A stretch of 64,000 nucleotides of DNA from Aquila chrysaetos chrysaetos. Its lineage: Eukaryota; Chordata; Aves; Accipitriformes; Accipitridae. Position numbers and translations under genes: made by a program. This document shows positions 39,004-64,000 of the stretch, one piece after another; position 1 is the stretch's first letter; each line of letters begins with the position of its first letter. A model generated the notes under the pieces. It saw nothing but the letters and a program-made list of their open reading frames with translations. It had not been told where the DNA came from and did no database searches. Where the stretch lies: positions 81,446,017-81,510,016 of the forward strand of contig NC_044030.1 in NCBI RefSeq assembly GCF_900496995.4. Reading direction: 5' to 3'.

Positions 39004-42000
39004 TCTTTACAGCTAACTATTGTTCTGCATGGATACTTAAAATTATTCAGTATTTACAGTATATGAATCAATGATCTTTTAATGCACCTATAAATAAATG
39101 TAAAACATACATTTGAAGAAAGGAAAGGTGTGTTCTTTTCTTAAACCCCATTCTTACCCCTTTTTAAAGAAAATAAGATAACCACTGTGTTAACCACCTC
39201 TCCATTGTGGTTCTGAAAACCTGCCCATCATTGTGGTACCCAAACAGCAGAAACTCTCTCTGCTGTACATCCAGCATTTAAAGTCTTTCTCAGGATATTA
39301 CTAGAGGGAAAAAGGCGGTTGCCAATTCAGTTTTGTTCCAGTTCATTAGTGACCGAAATCCATTACCATCTGACAGATGTACTAAGGGTTATGTGTAGTT
39401 CTTAGTTGTCTCAGTCCAGTTTCAAGTGGACAGATGTCCACATTCAGAAAAGATGAAACAAAGCAAGTCTGACAACACAGCTACTTTGAGCAACTTCGCT
39501 GAAAGTCTCTACCAAGAATGTGGGACCTGGCTGAACATCCGAACTGATCAGTCCTCTTGCTTATTGTGGTAGTCCCACTAGCAGAAAATAGATGGTGTAT
39601 AAGGAAGCAATGCCATCCTCTGGAAGATTGTATATATTTCTTAGTGGGATTGAGAGGTTACATATTTCTCTGTGGCTATCAGTCGAATATGAACTGCGAG
39701 TGATACTTTTGCTTCAAAACAAGAAAAATAGCTCCATTCCCTCCGAAGAGAATCGTGTCAGTGGCAGAGCTCTCTATTGCTCCCACTGTTTTTCTCGATG
39801 CTTCACCTCATCAGACTTCTGGGACCTGACAAACTATCAGACTGAAAAACAGAAAAGAGATGGGGAAGATTTTAATGCATGAGCAAAGCAATGAAGAGTG
39901 TCAATCTCATGCTTCCTACAGTCTTCTAATGACAAGAATGGCATAATATCAGTAAGTAACTAAATCTAGGTGTAGCTAGCCAGTTACTTCTAGTCTTCGT
40001 GAGAAAAAATAAACTTCACTTTGTGTACCTTTCTTCAAAAAGTTTGTAAACGCTTACATGTGTTGAGTTAAATTGGTGTTTCATGATCAAAGACTCAGGT
40101 AAACGTTAGGGCTCCATGGGAACTGGTGGCTGGGCTGTGCTGTGGCAGAAAGCCAGGGCCTGTCCCACTGCCCCAGTCAGAGAGCAGGGCAGACTGGGGG
40201 GCGGCCAGGGCAGCTCCAGCCCTGGGCATCAGGCACCTCCATGGGGATGGGACGTTAGCCCAAGAGTGGGAGTTGGCTCAGTGGAGCCCATGGCTGGGCC
40301 AGGCAGGGCTGTGGTGGAGCAGGAGACCGATTTCTATGGCATTGCTGGGACATGGAACGCCCTGAAATGGGGTCCTGGGCCATGAGCAGGGGAGATTGGT
40401 GACCATTAAGGCCTATTAGTCCCTCAGGTCCCTCTCAGTTTCACCCCAAGTCTAGAAGGGATAGATGCCCTTTTTCTGGCGGCACGAGGAAGGTCAGAGT
40501 TTGCTTCTCAATGTACTTGGAGCATCAGCAATCTTGACACTCTGGTTCACTTCCAGAACTTGTTCCTGCTATCGCATATGTGCAGTTGCCTGTACAGTGT
40601 GTGTGCTAGTTCACTCCCGGACTCCCTTCTGGAATATGCTTACGAGTTTCCTTAAAGAAGAAACCCATGTAGAGTTGCCAGGAGAGTTTGCTTACGGCTG
40701 TGCTGCAGATCAGCAACAGCAGAACAGACGTGCCTTGTGTTTGACACCCAGCACTTGGAATAATCCTGCCCTACTTCAGTAGGCCAGAAACACTCAACCA
40801 CCACAACGTGCCTTCACGCCATGCCCTAGACGTCACGCTGTGAAAACCTTCCTGCAGGCTGCAAAACAACCCTTACGTTACATCAGGCACTTTGAGCTGG
40901 AAAACACACACAGAAATAATCGTGTCTTTTGGCCACAAGAGTGGTCACTGAAGCTTAGAGAAGAGACAGACCAAATATTATTGCAGTTGGGATACAGATG
41001 GACCAGTCTGCAGGGAGCAAGTCAAGATAGGGTGGATGTGAGTCACACGTACTACTTGATTCAGGGGCAACAGCCTACGGTGGCTGTTTTTAGCAGTATA
41101 GATGTTGCCATGAACGGCGAGTGCCCTGAAGGATCCACAGAAGTGGCAGCAGAGCATAAATGGGATAATGCCCTTATCTAGCTCCGCATCTGCTCCGTAC
41201 CAAATGGCCCTGCTCAGCTTTAGTGTGCTACCTCGGCTGGTTGTAGCAGTGTGGCATGTCGTACAGACACTGCACCCGCTTAGACATCTGTCACCTCTGG
41301 CAAGATCTGTGTCAGTAGTGTAGGCAGTGATGCCCAGACATGTATGGTACGTTCACCACTGCATTTTCGAAGTACTTTAGGGTCCTTCACGGTGAAAAAC
41401 ACTCTTTCTACCTGCCTCTATGGCAGTATTTGAGAACTTATAAATGTAAGGTTATTAATATGAGAAAGTAGTATAAAGTGACATTTTTGATTGAAATTGC
41501 ATCTTTTTACAACTTCATTGTCAAAAATGTCTTTCCTAAACATTGTTATCCTCTTTTGCCTCCCACAGACCTAATTTATTTATTTAGTTAGACACACTGG
41601 AATCTGAGAAAGTTGGGAAATACACCACTTCAAAAACTTTTTATAATGCCAACTTCAGAGGTCTTCTGTAATTTTTTCCCTTAGCTTTTTTTTCTGATAA
41701 ATAAATAAAAATTCAATAATGACCAAAAAATGTCTCTGTAATGGTGAAATCGATGCTGAGATTACTTAACTGATACTACTAATTCCATTAATTGAAAAAG
41801 GATCCAATTTTTCCTGGGACAAAATAATACCGAAACAGGTACACACATATGAATGTATTTGCTGAGATTTACATTGCTTAGCTTTAAAATTGTGACATTT
41901 ATTTGTCTTTTAAATTTTTACAGTTTTATGTTTTACTTTTTCTCCATCGCCAAGAAGAGCAATACGTTTGTTTATATCTGTTATGGAAAGCAGAGATTTT

Positions 42001-43556
42001 ATGTAAAAAGCTGGGCTGGAACCAAACTAACAAACAAACAGAAGCCATCAAAAATTATGAGGCAGGCAATAAATGAATGGCAGCTGCCAAAGCTGTAGAA
42101 ACTGTAAATGTGATCAAAAAGTGACAAATTAAGATAGAAAAAGCTGGACACCTTTTTTTTTTTTTTAAGTTATTTTCACATCATCTGTGCGAAGGAGTTT
42201 CTTAATTTAATTATGTTTAAATTACATTTTGCACTCATGACACATGCCAGCTTGGCAGTGCTTGAAAGCAAAGGCTTCATCTTAGTGACATATGGTTCTG
42301 GGTCACGGCCTTCTGTAACTTCCTAGTTGTTTTGGAGAAAAAGGAAAAAAAGACCTCCTGGTCACAGCACCTGAGGGGAAAAAAAAAATAGTGTTGGGGT
42401 GAAATAGTCCTTCTTTCCTCAAAGAAGGGTTCCTTCCCCGCTTTGGCCTCTTCCCCCCTTGCTGCTGACTTGCAAGAGAAGAGGACTAGCTGACGACATG
42501 TCCTTCCACATCCACCTGTTAACAGGTCTTGCTGTGAAAATGGAGGAGAACGTGCTGGTTCCAAAAGACAATTATCTTTTTATAATACGAGCAGCACATG
42601 CTGGGAGAGAGCACCTCTGTCTTCATGCTTCCTCAGGACTAGTGCTGCAGTATATACAGCGAGCTACATTAAAACAGCACTTTTTATACTTTTGTTCAGC
42701 AGTGCTGAGAAGTTCAGCGGCTGTGGTGGATCATAAACCATGAACCTCCTCTTTAGGCAGCCCCGGCTGCTTTGCCTACATAGGCAGAATAAGTGTAGGA
42801 TAGTAATGACGTGTGTATTTTTGTCACTTAAAAGTGGCTGCAATCCTTAATAACCCTTGAAACACTAAGTATTGTTTAAAATCATGTTATTATTTACAAT
42901 ATGTAAGTTGTGGGTGATTTTTGGTTGCCTGTGTCACATGTAGAGTCGTTCTGTACTTCGATTTTACAATTTTGTTTTCTGTTAGGTGATGACCACTGAT
43001 CACCTAGTGCTGCTGACAGCTGAGACTTCAGGAAAAAAATAACAAATGAGCAAAAAATACTCCCAAAGTAAGTGTGGTGAGACTTCTGATAAAATCACCA
43101 TGATGAATTCAGCGATCAGCCTGCAATGTCCACGTCCTGCACAGTGTTCACTGCATGGTGGTAGAAGACAACTGCCATTTCTACTGGGCCTTCTTCAGAG
43201 CTGTCAGCAACATAAAGCAAGAATCATTAATTCTAAAATTACCCACCGTGTGACTACCCCTGGAAAAATGTAAGGTGTACAGTCCGTAAGCCTCACAGAA
43301 GTAGCACCTGCCTTCCAGGGCACAGAAAGGTTTTGGAGATGAGGGATTTGTCTGCAGCGTGAAGAATCGCAGCCTGAGAAGACAGCGTGAAATCTAGGTA
43401 AACTGCTGGAAAACCGAGCAAGAGTCAGAGCCCTGAAACCTTCAGACACCTCACCCTGGAAGCTGCTGCCGCGCCGCCCAGCCCTCTCCGCCCTCAAGTG
43501 GGGCAGGCAGCCATCTCGCACCCAGCTGGAGCAGCGGCCATCTTGCCATGCCTCTC

Positions 43557-43564
43557 CCGGAAGC
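43557..43564 (+). promoter_or_regulatory. ETS/GABP-type site
   Basis: CCGGAAGC matches the ETS-family core. It overlaps by two bases the second YY1-type 12-mer. ETS plus YY1 motifs are a frequent pair in TATA-less promoters. Confidence 0.5.
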
Positions 43565-43649
43565 GGCCATCTTGCGTGCCGTACAGCCGGCAGCAGCCAT
43601 GGTGGTGAGGGAGACGTGGGCGCAACCCTCTCGGGGCCGCCCGCTCGGC

Positions 43650-43656
43650 TGACTCA
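43650..43656. promoter_or_regulatory. AP-1/MARE-type site
   Basis: TGACTCA, the palindromic AP-1 core, within GCTGACTCAG, which also resembles half of a MAF recognition element. It lies seven bases before the third YY1-type motif inside the CpG island. A 7-base match can arise by chance. Confidence 0.35.
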
Positions 43657-43840
43657 GGCCTGGCGGCCATCTTGGTAAAGGGCCGCTCTAGCGGGAGGCG
43701 GTGGCGTCCCGGCTCCTTCCTCCCTTCAGCAAGATGGCGGCGGCGCATGCTCAGAGGGGGGCGGCGCGGAGGGCCCAGGCGGCGCGGCGCTCATGCCCGC
43801 GGGCTGTTGTGGTGGAGGGCTCGGGCGCCGCTGAGGCGGC

Positions 43841-43848
43841 GGGCGGGG
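43841..43848 (+). promoter_or_regulatory. GC box (Sp/KLF type)
   Basis: GGGCGGGG lies 14 bases before the PIK3C3 start codon, probably already within the transcribed leader. It is a consensus Sp1 site but may simply reflect base composition. Confidence 0.35.
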
Positions 43849-43861
43849 ACCGGCGGCAGCC

Positions 43862-63369
<19,508 letters not shown>

Positions 63370-64000
63370 GTGAGCATGCTTCATGTAATGCAATCCGTAT
63401 TATAGTATTTTTGTTGAAGTTTTGGTAAATGGAGATGAAAGCTTGCCTCTATTGCTGTCTTCAAGATTTTAAAATTCCAGTGGAAAGATATATTTGACCA
63501 GTGGAGAAATATCAGTGGGTTTGACTTTTTAAATTTTTTTTTTATTTGCTGCTGCTGCTAGATTAAAATACAAGAAGTGGTTTACTGTTTATGTTCATCT
63601 CCACCTTTCCATACCTAGTGTGCTTGCTTGTGATGTGTAGGAAAGCAGAGAAGGGGGATTGCTGGCAAAAGAGGTCAGAGGGTGGGAATATAAGGTAAGA
63701 GGGAGATGAAGAAATGAAATGTAGAGGATGGTGCAGTAACTCTTGGTCACTTCGTCTGTTAAAATATTTTCTCCCTACACTCTCTTGTATGTTGTCTTTC
63801 ATGTAGACAGTTCCCAAGTACAGTTCTAGAAAAGATTTCCATTATTGTGGATGCCAATTCAGTGGGACTGGTATTGGCAGCTTTGGGAACCTTAATGTAA
63901 GTGGGCTTCTACCGGCAACACTGTTTGAGCACTGTGTAATCTAACACTGCAAGAGCAAGTCTGACAATGCTGAAAACTGCCTTGGCTGCTGAAATCTCAT
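63370..64000 (+). other. Start of PIK3C3 intron 7
   Basis: Begins gtgagc and runs to the window edge. No exon resembling the next part of VPS34 is present in it. Confidence 0.85.

Larger units (their letters stand above)
31001..43429. other. Gene-poor DNA upstream of PIK3C3
   Basis: Contains the CR1-like piece at 33.0-33.7 kb, a GGAT repeat near 36.4 kb and a GC- and CpG-richer segment at about 40100-41380. The last part before the promoter shows no repeat or gene that I can recognise. Confidence 0.7.
43534..43741. promoter_or_regulatory. Cluster of YY1-type motifs
   Basis: The 12-mer GCGGCCATCTTG occurs three times unchanged (43534-43545, 43563-43574, 43663-43674). Its near reverse complement CAAGATGGCGGC lies at 43730-43741. 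Weaker GCAGCCAT variants lie at about 43509-43514, 43594-43600 and at the start codon. CCATCTTG/AAGATGGC is the YY1 consensus, typical of promoters just around the transcription start of housekeeping genes. Binding is inferred from sequence only. Confidence 0.7.

Overview
The window looks like vertebrate nuclear DNA, most likely from a bird. It has spliced exons with GT/AG borders, a CpG-island promoter, long AT-rich non-coding stretches, and several CR1-type LINE copies, including one relatively fresh 5'-truncated CR1 with the usual 3' octamer tail. The species cannot be named from the sequence alone. I found no bacterial operon, CRISPR array, rRNA or tRNA.

The only gene I can support is PIK3C3 (VPS34, the class III phosphatidylinositol 3-kinase), on the + strand from about 43.7 kb to beyond the right edge. 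Seven coding exons are readable: 43862-43929, 45703-45891, 46405-46548, 48802-48931, 54945-55031, 57169-57264 and 63298-63369. Joined, they are 786 nt, exactly 262 codons without a stop. They cover the N-terminus and essentially the whole C2 domain. The helical and kinase domains lie beyond position 64000. The promoter is a CpG island at about 43.43-44.26 kb with repeated YY1-type motifs, an ETS site, an AP-1 site and a GC box, as expected for a housekeeping gene. A well-placed upstream ATG opens a frame that overlaps the main start codon.

Positions 1 to about 43400 are a gene-poor, AT-rich region. It holds simple repeats, old decayed CR1 fragments (about 3.6, 16.0-16.4 and 33.0-33.7 kb) and one probable ancient MIR-like SINE (about 5.3 kb). 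A few blocks are richer in GC and CpG than their surroundings (about 18.7-19.1, 21.2-21.7, 23.7-24.0, 30.3-30.7 and 40.1-41.4 kb). These could be insertions, enhancers or non-coding RNA exons. None matches a protein I recognise. One exon-like segment (10484-10687) has a good acceptor, a good donor and an open frame, but no partner exon that I can see.

The PIK3C3 introns carry two CR1 copies (intron 3, plus strand, old; intron 5, minus strand, younger) and long homopolymer or G/T-rich tracts. The most unusual of these tracts are a C16 run forming the polypyrimidine tract of exon 2 and a G16-containing stretch in intron 6. I did not find a clearly new biological system. The findings below are leads of modest strength.
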